Shown: positions 9,355 through 17,500 of the stretch, one piece after another
Position numbering within the stretch: the first letter of the stretch is position 1
Layout: each line of letters opens with the position of its first letter
Assembly: GCA_015478945.1 (NCBI GenBank)
Contig: JABUQX010116872.1
Span: 1 to 17,500 of the forward strand
Length of the DNA: 17,500 bases
DNA from: Trachelipus rathkii
Taxonomy: Eukaryota; Arthropoda; Malacostraca; Isopoda; Trachelipodidae
Direction of reading: 5' to 3'
Translations under genes and position numbers: made by a program
Notes under the pieces: generated by a model
The model's input: the letters and a program-made list of their open reading frames with translations, nothing else
What the model was told of the DNA's origin: nothing
Databases searched by the model: none

Positions 9355-9995
9355 CATCATATTTTTTAATATTTATCTTCAACAGTTTAAATTTGTCCTT
9401 TCAATATTGAAAATATAATTGAATACCATAAATATAATAGTTTAATTTATACTAGAGCTGTGGAGCCGGTAAATCATATATGTTAGCTTCAAATAATTTA
9501 ATTACTACACACCTATAACACAATTATGGGCCACCCAAGAAACTACATTACACATAATAATTAACACATCATACACACAACACACATATATTATATAATA
9601 TATTGTTTTAATTATTCAATATTTAAAAGTGTTTAGACAAATTTTATATTATACTAAATAATTATATATTAATTATTATTTTTTCGTATCTCTTGTCCCA
9701 TCACTAATATATATTATATATATAGATTTGGATTAATTATTATTTGCTTGTTTTTTAAATATTCTCGGCTATTTTAATATAAATATATATTGTTATATAT
9801 ATAAAATAATAAATATAAAAATCATATTAGTTTTTTTTTTAATTAAATATAACTATTTAGAACATAAATATATATATATATATATAATCACAGTGAAAGA
9901 GTTGTTTACAGTATTCGCTTTCCTAATAATGTTTTAAACTACGGTCTTATCAATGGAACTGGCAGGCCAACTGGCAAATAAAATCAACATATAAA
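9352..9995. other. Unassigned AT-rich DNA
   Basis: No open frame is visible. A patch at 9454-9471, GAGCTGTGGAGCCGGTAA, looks like the end of a repeat I associate with several invertebrate genomes, but it is too short to assign. Confidence 0.5.
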
Positions 9996-10098
9996 AAGTA
10001 ATTATATTATATATATATATATATAATATATATATTAATTATGTATATATTATAATATATTATATATATATATATTATATATATATATATTATATATA
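9996..10098. repeat. (TA)n-rich block
   Basis: TA dinucleotides and TATATTA variants lead directly to the CAGTGG that may start a hAT-like element at 10099. Confidence 0.9.
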
Positions 10099-10160
10099 CA
10101 GTGGTCAGTATTTATAGGGGGGGGCCAGGGAGGCCATGGCCCCCCCCCGAAATTTTCTAG
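10099..10160 (+). mobile_element. Candidate hAT-like transposon left end with G/C hairpin
   Basis: CAGTGGTCAGTATTTATA followed by G8 and a complementary C9 run resembles the start of hAT elements, whose ends often begin CAGTG with a G-rich subterminal stretch. G8CC at 10117-10126 can pair with GGC9 at 10138-10148 around an 11-base loop. A matching inverted end was not found before 11.1 kb, so the element is truncated or the call is wrong. Confidence 0.45.
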
Positions 10161-10723
10161 ACACTAAAAATTTTTATGTATCATATCCGCGTTTAATATA
10201 TATAAGTGCAGAAGTTAAATTTATTTTATAATAATCCGTCGCTGTCAGAACAAATTCTCATGACAAGTCCATAGTTTAAAACTAACTTTGAATAGCATCA
10301 GTAGAGTAAATGCAAGCTCTCACATTTAGAATTTATCAGCTGATTTTTGAAGAATGTGTTAAGCGGAATCTGAAATCTGAAACTGAGTATATTGAAATTG
10401 CCGTGTATTCCTGTATTTTGCGGTGCGCATGTATGCATACCTTTCCAAGAATTACCAAAATTTCCAAATACAAACCGCAACATTCCTACTTCGACCCATT
10501 TTTTATACAGCGCCATTTATTGTTACTCGCATATTAATATCAGCATTAGGATCATATGGTTATTAAAATTTTTCCTTGCAATTTGTCATAATACTCGAAC
10601 GCGGGTGTATAATGTGCCATTGAAGAAGATTAAAAGATTGTGTAAATATTTTTACAAGGAAGAATCTCGAAAGCGCCAAATGGAAAGATTTAAAGTAAAA
10701 GCAGAAATGGGAATTTAATTGGA

Positions 10724-10912
10724 ATGTTGAAAATGGCATTCACGTCGGTCGCCCCACAAAAACGGCAATCAAGATGGACTAGTTTCTTTGTTCGCAGTCG
10801 CCACAATTTTCAAATATTTACATCTTTGCAAATACTGGCAATTTTACCCAGCAGTCCTACTGCTTCAGATTTAGAAAGAAAGCTTTTTCACATAAAGGAC
10901 TTCGTGAAATAG
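10724..10912 (+). pseudogene. hAT transposase dimerization-domain remnant
   Basis: The frame (62 codons) contains IFTSLQILAILP and then TASDLERKLFHIKDF. This fits the hAT C-terminal pattern of an aromatic/hydrophobic segment ending in LP, then a small-residue TAS-x-x-ER, an S/F, and K-x-I-K. That segment mediates transposase dimerization. The catalytic domain and BED zinc finger are not recognisable. Upstream at about 10650-10718 another frame reads KEESRKRQMERFKVKAE, which may be transposase linker. The order (hairpin end, then this remnant) supports one decayed element at 10.1-10.93 kb. The similarity is short, so chance remains possible. Confidence 0.45.
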
Positions 10913-11351
10913 CTACTTTGATGAAATAGCTATTAGGATAGAGTGAATATAGACACTTATTGGACTTGGTTTACTCTAAGCTATCATATAGATCATAGAA
11001 ATATTTTAAAATAAAAAATTGAAGATGTTATCTTCAGACACCTCCCTCAGTCTCATGTCATAAAAGACGATTAAATTTTAACATTTAGGTGTAAGATGAA
11101 TTTTAAGTAATTCATATAAAATTCTTCCCATTTTTTCTTAATAATTTAATATTATTTGTCCTATTACCACTTTTATATATATATAGTACTTATTCTATAT
11201 ATATAGTAATATGAGTTTCTATATTGCAGTGCTGCATGTATCCCAATACCCTTTGGACATTCGGATATATGTTCATGGACTTATAAAATCTGATTTGTAA
11301 GACCAGTACATTTTTATTTTTTTTTAATTAAATATTTCTAAAATTATCCCA
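10913..11351. other. Unassigned AT-rich DNA
   Basis: It may contain the right end of the hAT-like element, but no inverted match to the 10099 end was found by eye. Short (TA)n patches lie near 11177 and 11197. Confidence 0.5.
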
Positions 11352-11594
11352 GTGGTTTCCTTGAGTATTTCCAAACGTGTCTTATTTTGCATTTATTCAA
11401 ATATTCAATTAGCAATTGCTTTAAGTCTTAAAGACGTGATTTTCGTGATTGAAAGATTGATCACAAAAAGGGTTCATTCGCTGGTAAGAAAAGTATTGAT
11501 TGAACTGTTTTCACATAAGGCAAAGAACTCGGGCAAACCGTTGTTCCACTTGAAGAGTCTTCAAAAAAGAGTCTTCAAAAGGATAAGTTGGTGA
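11352..11594 (+). CDS. Possible short open frame, no family recognised
   Basis: An 80-codon frame opens with GTG, so its start is only formal. The product is rich in Leu, Ile, Ser and Lys, with a hydrophobic first half (around residues 10-35) and a basic second half. It shows no known motif and no promoter or partner. Two 13-bp repeats near its end (11554-11580) give a repeated SLQKR/KRVFKR-like stretch. A random open frame is the likeliest explanation; transposon debris is second. Confidence 0.12.
   Translation: MVSLSISKRVLFCIYSNIQLAIALSLKDVIFVIERLITKRVHSLVRKVLIELFSHKAKNSGKPLFHLKSLQKRVFKRISW
11554..11580. repeat. Two tandem copies of AGAGTCTTCAAAA
   Basis: Perfect 13-bp units at 11554-11566 and 11568-11580, one base apart, probably a replication-slippage duplication. 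Confidence 0.9.
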
Positions 11595-12204
11595 GTTGTA
11601 AGTGTAGGTTTGTTCTGCAATATTATACAGGTCGATAACTCACTTAACAGAAGGCTTGGATACTGTTACGATATAGGTTTGAGAATCTAATAAGGTGTTA
11701 GTTGATTGGTTTGTCACGGGGGCCTGGCCAAAGGATTTGTTCATACAGTTCGAAGAGTTAAGTTATGACAGATATTTAATATCTTTTTAAACCATCGCAA
11801 ACTACAATTATAAATTGGTAATTTCCTGTCCTCGGGATCTTATATTAATACTTTTCAGTCATTAACTCTTTATCATGAAGTGCTTGTGTAAAGTTTATTT
11901 GCTATTATTTATTGAATATTTAAGCTCAAGTTAGTGCAGTCGTTTGTTAAAACCTGTGCCAAAACTAATGTTCAAAGTGTTGTAACTTATATCTCAGTTT
12001 GTTGATATATGATAGTGATATTGTATTGTTTTTTTTTAACTGTCAAATATAGTCGGTTGGACTATTTGCTTTGTTGAAGTTAAACGTATTTAATTTTCTT
12101 TGCGTATTGGTGGGATAACAAACTGTTATTCCAGCAATAGTTATCGTTTGGAAATAGAGAAACACTGGAATAATTTTGGTAATTTATATATTATGCTCTT
12201 ATAA

Positions 12205-12235
<31 letters not shown>

Positions 12236-12450
12236 TATATATATATATATTTATTAATATTGTTTAGATAGGCGTTAAAGTTTGCAAAATTTAGCGGAAC
12301 GAAATAGTGATTTTCCGGAATTCACAATTTCTCCTCTGTTTGAGTTCTATTGGTAAAACACTAGTTCCCCGTAAGATTTTGTCAAATTTTATTGCAGATT
12401 ATTTAAACTAGTAACTATATATTATATATAATATATATATATATTATATA

Positions 12451-12502
<52 letters not shown>

Positions 12503-12661
12503 TTGTAATTTTTTGGTTAGAAATTTGTTTTCATGAGTTATCAATAGAAGACAAATTTTAAAAATTTTGGAAGAAAACGGGATTGTGATTTGTGCGCTGA
12601 AAGTGACTCTGTTATTAAACGGTATATTTTGTAATTTGTTTTGTATATAACAAATATAACT
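11595..12661. other. Region upstream of the Gypsy-like gag; leader or LTR not resolved
   Basis: An autonomous element would have its 5' LTR, primer-binding site and leader here. I see (TA)n blocks at about 12204-12250 and 12418-12499 and otherwise moderate-complexity DNA. By eye I found no long match to 15740-17250, so no LTR pair can be drawn. Candidate TGG-starting primer sites (for example near 12108 and 12350) were not convincing. Confidence 0.4.
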
Positions 12662-13523
12662 ATGGCTACATCTAATGCTGAGTTTATGGAGTGGTGCAAA
12701 TCCGCTGGTCTTTCGGGTAAGGAAATCACCGCCGCACTAAAAGATAGAGCAGCTGCTGATTTGGAGAGAGAAAAGTTAGCTTTAGAAGAGAAAAAGTTAG
12801 CTGCAGCTTGGAGGAGAATGAAGTTAGCCGATGAGGCAGAAGAGCGAAGGGAGAAAGCTAAGTTTGGAAGATGAAGAGAGAAGCTAAGATCGAGCCAAAG
12901 CGCAAAGAGTTTAAGTTGGATTGCAGAAGAAAGAATGCTTAGTGAGCTTGATGCGAGAGAAACAGCGTCAAATGACGCAGTGATAGCATCACAGAATGCT
13001 CAGAGCAGCCAAATACTTCCATGCTATAAGTACCGAATGGAAGCTTCTTTCTTCGAACGAAAAGAAAAAACGATATTGAAGAATTATCTGTTAATGGTTT
13101 GAGAAGCAAAGCAGAAGCAAACGATATCCCTGTGGAAAAGCCGAGCGATACAACAATTTTAGGAGGATTTTAACAAGCAAAGCTGGTCAGATGTATATAT
13201 AAGATGACTGTTGAGAATTAAAGAGCATGAAGGTCTGAAAAGAGCCTTATTGGAGAGGTACGGACTCACTAAAAATGTTAAACACAAAGTAAAAAACTAT
13301 AACTCCTACGGAAGATGATAATCCCAGAGTTTATTTGCAGAGAATTATCGAAGCTCTCAAAAAGTGGTTAACAGCAGCAGAGGTAACACTGACACCGGAT
13401 GATCTTATCGAATTCTTCTCGGTGGATAAGTATCTGAATACGGTTCCAAAAGAACTCGCAACCTATTTAAGGGAGACGAAGAAGAAAGCAACAGAAGAGA
13501 TAATAACTTTTCTGAAGGTATAA
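12662..13523 (+). pseudogene. gag: Ty3/Gypsy-type gag, disrupted
   Basis: Gag forms the cytoplasmic particle that packages element RNA. The ATG at 12662 is preferred over upstream non-ATG starts because it begins MATSNAEFMEWCKSAGL, the short helix typical of the N-terminus of many invertebrate Gypsy Gags. A highly charged coiled-coil run follows (residues about 25-70, A/E/K/R). A TGA at 12872-12874 ends it; the same frame reopens to 13100 (RMLSELDARETASNDAVIAS at 12932-12991), while a neighbouring frame continues the charged run between 12874 and 12940, so a pair of shifts is as likely as a single nonsense change. After several more breaks, 13293-13523 reads RVYLQRIIEALKKWL, IEFFSVDKYLNTVPKELATY, the C-terminal capsid pattern (hydrophobic helix, then L-x-x-x-PKEL). 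The gene is clearly non-functional as read. Confidence 0.82.
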
Positions 13524-13650
13524 CAATGCAAGCAATCGTTGAGGTTCACACATCTAGTAGTCACACCGACATCACAATCACGTTTGATAAAAGCACACAA
13601 TAAAAAAATAATTTTTAGAATCAAAAGGCAGATGGTTACTTCTAAACGAA

Positions 13651-13858
13651 ATGGTAATCAGAAAAGCAGCAACCAACATCATCGAGAGCAACTACAATGA
13701 AAGCAGGATCGAGGTGGGAGCGGCGGACAGACAGAACCTATCGTCCGCAGTAAAATGCAGTGAAGCCGAGAGAAGTGCCACACTCTTTAAGTGTCAAAGG
13801 AGAGGGCAACTCTCTTTCAAGGGATTGTCGAGCCCCTCCTATTCAACAATAGTAATAG
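13651..13858 (+). pseudogene. Gag C-terminal linker with decayed zinc knuckle
   Basis: Between capsid and protease a nucleocapsid CCHC knuckle is expected. Here TLFKCQRRGQLSF lies near 13783-13821. Its Cys and the CQRRG pattern match the second Cys and the G of a knuckle, but the first Cys is Leu and the His is Gln. The closing DC is found only one base out of frame (AGGGATTGTCGA, R-D-C-R). So the knuckle is recognisable but broken at two ligands and by a frameshift. The rest of the piece is Ser/Asn/Arg-rich linker. An RNA-binding role is inferred only from position and this motif. Confidence 0.5.
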
Positions 13859-15739
13859 GGCAAAATAATTCAGGAGACAAAGGAAGAAACAAAGAGCACT
13901 GGAGCGTCCGGAGCCTCTGTTAACGGCAACGAAGCCCTGAACTACTCAGGTGAAGAGCCGAAGCTCCTGAATGAGATAGGGAAGGTGAAAAATGACGAAA
14001 CGTCACACCTACCTGTAACGTATGGGACGGTGAATGGCTTTAAAGTCAAAACCCTCCGAGATACTGGATGTAGCGTAGTGGTTGTGCGGGAGAAGTTTGT
14101 GCCGAAAAGGTGTTATGTTGGAAACAACATGAAAATACGTTTGTTGGACGGTACGGTGATTGAAGCTCCGCTTGCAAACATCGATGTGGATACCCCTTAT
14201 TATGTAGGGAGAACAACCGCGGCAGTATTACCGGAGGTTGTGTATGATTTGGTAATCGGGAATGTTAAAGGAGCATTGCCCTTAAGTCAGCCGAATCTCG
14301 CTTGGGAGTCGACCATGTGTCGAGGGCCTCGTAAAGTAGAGGTCGGGCATAACAGAAGAAGTATGCTGGTCCCCATCGCTGAGAGCGCTGAAGAAGGTTC
14401 ACAAGAAGAACCTAACCAAACAAATCATAAATTTGGAATGGCAAGTTTGGAGATGAGTGAGTCTTACAGAGGGAAACCGTCAGTGCCACAATCGTCTGAC
14501 ATCAGTGATAAAGATGTCACGCCAACCATGGAGCCATCACTAAGTGTGATGACTGAGTGCAAATGTTCACCTGAAAATGAGAACGTTACAGGAAAAGATG
14601 AAGTTGAAGCCCCTAAAGATCTATTAATAAAAGTTGAAGAAGACACGAGAATGATAGATGTTCAGGAAACATCGATGGTAGAGAGCACGAAGTGGTCTGA
14701 TGAAGCAGATCGTGCGAATGAAGGTGATGAGATGGTGAGAGGTGACATAGACAGTCACATGCAAAATTCTGGAGAGAATGGTGTTGTAGCTGTGGGTGAA
14801 GGAGATGTAACCCATGGTGAGGGAGTACAAGAACTGATTAACGAGCGGAAGACTTTTAAAAGTAAACAGAAAGATGCGATGTCTCAAAGAGAGGAAGTTA
14901 AAGAGTGTAGTGTAAAGGAAGTTTGCGACGGTATGCCGGAACGCAGGAAGAAGTTGAAGAGTCATCCTCAGTATTATTACTGGGGCAGTCAGAATTCATT
15001 GCGTTCAGGATTTAAAGTTGGGAACAAGGGAAGAGCAGGGCTCGCTGGACTGTTCAGTGAGGAGGAAAAGGCATTGTGCAATAATACTTCGATAAAAGAA
15101 GTGAAGATGAGACGCCGAGACTGCCATGGAAAAGTGGTACAGTCGGTCAATGTTGTTAAACGGCACAATGCAAGGTTTGAAAACGAGGTAGTTAGAGAAG
15201 ACATCGGCAGCATGGAAAAGGTTTGGATAATAAAAGAAGTTATGTGCGGAGAGGGTAAGAGAACATACTGCAGGAGGAGTGAAGGAGGAATGTCAGGAGA
15301 AAAGGAAAGATGTGAAACTGATCGTAGAAGTGAGGAGTGTGATGATGATGAGAAGTCTAACATGAAGAGTCACCGCATGGTGAAACTATTGTTTGCAAGG
15401 AAGATGAGAGAAGTTGGCAGAAAGGGAGAAGAGTGTCAAAAGAGACACAGAAACACAAAGAAATGTGTGATACTATGGAAGAAGTTAGAGAGAAAAGGAG
15501 ATAACGAAGAAAGAAGAGGGTGTAGGTCTGGAGGAAAGGGTGTAAGAAGAATACTAGTAGTTGTATGTCAAAGGAAAATGCCAGCAAAGATGGTCACAAC
15601 AAAAATAAAAGATGAAAGAAACGAAGCTGATTATTTTGTTGAAAATAGATTTAAATATTTCGTGACCCGGCGCAAACACCCGACTACTCTTGTGACTGTT
15701 CTTCGAAGGAAAATTCAAGTTTGCCCTAATCCACATTAG
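13859..15739 (+). CDS. Gypsy-type aspartic protease fused to a long Lys/Glu-rich tail, no reverse transcriptase
   Basis: The frame is open from 13859 to the stop at 15737-15739 (626 codons). A formal GTG start lies at 13985, but in the element it would be read by frameshift from gag, so the true start is unknown. Counting from 13985, residues 11-98 form a retropepsin. TVNGFKVKTLRDTGCS carries the catalytic D26-T-G (14060), LLDG and DTPYYVG follow, and YDLVIGNV holds the I-G flap-proximal motif near residue 92. This protease would cleave the Gag polyprotein as a homodimer. Residues about 110-584 are rich in E, K, R, S and M and poor in hydrophobic clusters, with a patch PQYYYWGSQN near 326 and a final basic stretch. 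I find no YxDD, RNase H or integrase HHCC/DDE in it. The plus strand is strongly purine-rich here, which lowers stop frequency but probably does not explain about 485 clean codons. The tail may be a lineage-specific protein or drifted sequence. Confidence 0.75.
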   Translation, partial: GKIIQETKEETKSTGASGASVNGNEALNYSGEEPKLLNEIGKVKNDETSHLPVTYGTVNGFKVKTLRDTGCSVVVVREKFVPKRCYVGNNMKIRLLDGTVIEAPLANIDVDTPYYVGRTTAAVLPEVVYDLVIGNVKGALPLSQPNLAWESTMCRGPRKVEVGHNRRSMLVPIAESAEEGSQEEPNQTNHKFGMASLEMSESYRGKPSVPQSSDISDKDVTPTMEPSLSVMTECKCSPENENVTGKDEVEAPKDLLIKVEEDTRMIDVQETSMVESTKWSDEADRANEGDEMVRGDIDSHMQNSGENGVVAVGEGDVTHGEGVQELINERKTFKSKQKDAMSQREEVKECSVKEVCDGMPERRKKLKSHPQYYYWGSQNSLRSGFKVGNKGRAGLAGLFSEEEKALCNNTSIKEVKMRRRDCHGKVVQSVNVVKRHNARFENEVVREDIGSMEKVWIIKEVMCGEGKRTYCRRSEGGMSGEKERCETDRRSEECDDDEKSNMKSHRMVKLLFARKMREVGRKGEECQKRHRNTKKCVILWKKLERKGDNEERRGCRSGGKGVRRILVVVCQRKMPAKMVTTKIKDERNEADYFVENRFKYFVTRRKHPTTLVTVLRRKIQVCPNPH

Positions 15740-16088
15740 TGGGTGAGATAATGTCGTCAATGACCATTTAAGCATGTAATATGCCGACAACACATCTGGT
15801 CCATTATCAGAAGTCTCTACTGAAGAAGGAGCACTGAATAAATGAGACAACAATGTTTTAAGCCAACGTGTAACATAAAGCAAAAATGTACCCAATTTGC
15901 TTCAAAAAGGATGGGCCACCAAAGATGTAATGCAATTATACACGTAATATATAACATTGATTCATTTATGGATTGTAAAGTAATGGCCAACATTGCCATC
16001 GCAGTACCTCTTTCATTTTTCTATATATACGGTGTATGATTGTAGCGGCTCATCGTAAATTTTGTAAATATGTTTGTAATTCATGTGT
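15740..16088. other. Possible 3' untranslated region of the Gypsy-like element
   Basis: No coding signal beyond short open frames. A purine patch GAAGAAGGAGCA at 15822-15833 might be a remnant polypurine tract, and TGTAGCGGCTCATCG (from 16041) has the look of a Gypsy LTR start. Neither is confirmed by a second LTR. Confidence 0.3.
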
Positions 16089-16159
16089 AAACGACAGCCA
16101 ATGAAAACTTGTTTTTCAGGACTTAACTTTGAAACGTGAGTTTTGATTGGTCGTCGTTT
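16089..16159. promoter_or_regulatory. Inverted repeat carrying paired CCAAT boxes
   Basis: AAACGACAGCCAATGAAAACT at 16089-16109 and AGTTTTGATTGGTCGTCGTTT at 16139-16159 (each 21 bases) are reverse complements at 18 of 21 positions, with a 29-base loop. Each arm contains a CCAAT core, in opposite directions. This could be a bidirectional CCAAT-factor site in an LTR promoter or the arms of a small palindrome. The function is inferred, not shown. Confidence 0.55.
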
Positions 16160-16524
16160 GCAAGACTGTGATTAATAATAATATTATTAATATTATTAAT
16201 TATTATTATTATTATTTATATTTTAAAACTGTTATAAGGATATTGCGCATTATTATTAATTAACTGTTTTTATATATATAAATAAATATATAAAATTCAA
16301 TAATTTTTATAAAGGTGAAGCGCGCACAATATATAAATTTGTTTAGCTTTTATGTTTTGATTTTAGAAGAAAATTGTTATTTCTTGTGAACGAAGTTCGA
16401 TTGTACAGAAATGCCAATTTTCGGTCTTGCCAAACGTTTAGTATACATTTGTTTTTCTAAAATAACTAATAAGTGGATACATCATTTTATTTATTATTTT
16501 AGGAATTGTGATTGGATGGTTAGG
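16160..16524. other. AT-rich unassigned DNA with a short (TTA)n patch
   Basis: It contains TTA repeats at about 16173-16217 and otherwise AT-rich sequence. No gene was seen. Confidence 0.5.
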
Positions 16525-16780
16525 CGTAAACTGATTGACGAAGATTTGTATAAATAGTAAAATTGTGAATATTTTATATCTTTTTGCTTTCATTCGTCGT
16601 TACTAAAGGTGCTTACAGTTGGTATGCGCTTGTCGCCTTGTCTGATCAATTTTATTATTTTAGTGTGCATATTCTTGTAATAGTGGAGTGCCTTATTTTA
16701 TATTTTATTATAAAGTAATTGTTGTAATGTTTTTTAAATGTAATATGGTGTTGTAAATTTTCAATGTGGAAATGTCGTGG
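16525..16780 (+). repeat. Dispersed repeat, less interrupted copy; possible LTR fragment with TATA box
   Basis: Its left part (16525-16592) matches 3482-3590 and its right part (16712-16780) matches 4225-4294, in the same order and orientation. Here they are separated by only about 120 bp. ATTGG at 16511-16515 and TATAAATA at 16549-16556 lie 34 bp apart in the usual CCAAT-then-TATA order. This is compatible with an LTR promoter, downstream of the Gypsy-like coding block as a 3' LTR would be. Without a 5' partner this remains a hypothesis. Confidence 0.65.
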
Positions 16781-17446
<666 letters not shown>

Positions 17447-17500
17447 GGGCAAAGATTTATATAAATATATTGATAAAGCATTTTGTGTTGATATTTTATT

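Noticed and set aside
10310..10718. Overlapping open frames of 72-108 codons on both strands upstream of the hAT remnant
   Set aside because: They overlap in several frames and start within likely transposon debris. Only the basic end (10650-10718) is mentioned, as a possible transposase linker.
12100..12365. TGGTGGGATAAC and TGGTAAAACACTAG as tRNA primer-binding sites for the Gypsy-like element
   Set aside because: Neither clearly matches a tRNA 3' end that I can state with confidence, and neither follows a recognisable LTR end.
14300..15739. Reverse transcriptase, RNase H or integrase in the tail of the protease frame
   Set aside because: I looked for YxDD, the RNase H acidic set, HHCC and DDE spacing and found none. 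The region is Lys/Glu-rich and lacks the hydrophobic pattern of those folds.
14464..15999. Several minus-strand open frames of 60-124 codons opposite the protease-tail frame
   Set aside because: They are shadows caused by the purine-rich plus strand; they are Ser/Leu/Phe-rich, overlap each other and show no family motif.
15842..16039. Plus-strand 65-codon open frame after the protease-tail stop
   Set aside because: No motif, no Gag- or integrase-like residues, and it crosses an AT-rich probable untranslated region.

Overview
The window looks like non-coding, repeat-dense nuclear DNA from an invertebrate animal. A decapod crustacean is my best guess and another marine invertebrate such as a mollusc is possible. 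The grounds are very long (TA)n, (TTA)n, (CA/TG)n, (AG)n and (TGA)n arrays, overall AT richness, no operon-like gene packing, and remnants of five classes of eukaryotic transposon (LINE, Penelope-like, tRNA-derived SINE, hAT, Ty3/Gypsy). The decapod guess rests on the look of the LINE at 3.6-4.8 kb and was not tested by a search. I see no host protein-coding gene, no rRNA and no intact tRNA.

Layout. 1-700: (TA)n arrays flank a minus-strand LINE C-terminal remnant (163-396). 700-3400: AT-rich unassigned DNA with a (TGA)22 array, a 36-bp tandem duplication and a (CA)n(TA)n tract. 3480-4800: a frameshifted minus-strand LINE (reverse transcriptase YADD region through C-terminus), interrupted and flanked by two short pieces of a repeat whose less interrupted copy lies at 16525-16780. 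4840-5060: (TA)n(TG)n, the mirror image of the tract at 2.4 kb. 5.2-9.25 kb: about 4 kb of degenerate (TTA)n in blocks, containing the 3' end of a Penelope-like element with a GIY-YIG endonuclease (6640-7181) and an antiparallel tRNA-like SINE head (7200-7312). 9.3-10.1 kb: (AG)n and AT-rich DNA. 10.1-10.9 kb: a degenerate hAT-like transposon (G/C hairpin end plus dimerization-domain remnant). 10.9-12.66 kb: unassigned DNA that may hold the Gypsy 5' leader. 12662-15739: a Ty3/Gypsy-type element with a broken gag, a decayed zinc knuckle and a retropepsin. 15.7-17.2 kb: its possible 3' region with a CCAAT-containing inverted repeat and a TATA-bearing repeat. 17.3-17.44 kb: a (TA)n array.

How the parts relate. 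Only the Gypsy-like block forms a system: Gag (particle), nucleocapsid-like knuckle and aspartic protease (Gag processing). The protease frame continues about 485 codons without a stop into a Lys/Glu/Arg-rich protein in which I find no reverse transcriptase, RNase H or integrase. This makes it a candidate non-autonomous gag-protease element with an unrecognised tail, and it is the most interesting item here. The other elements are dead fragments. All identifications come from reading motifs; no search or alignment was run.
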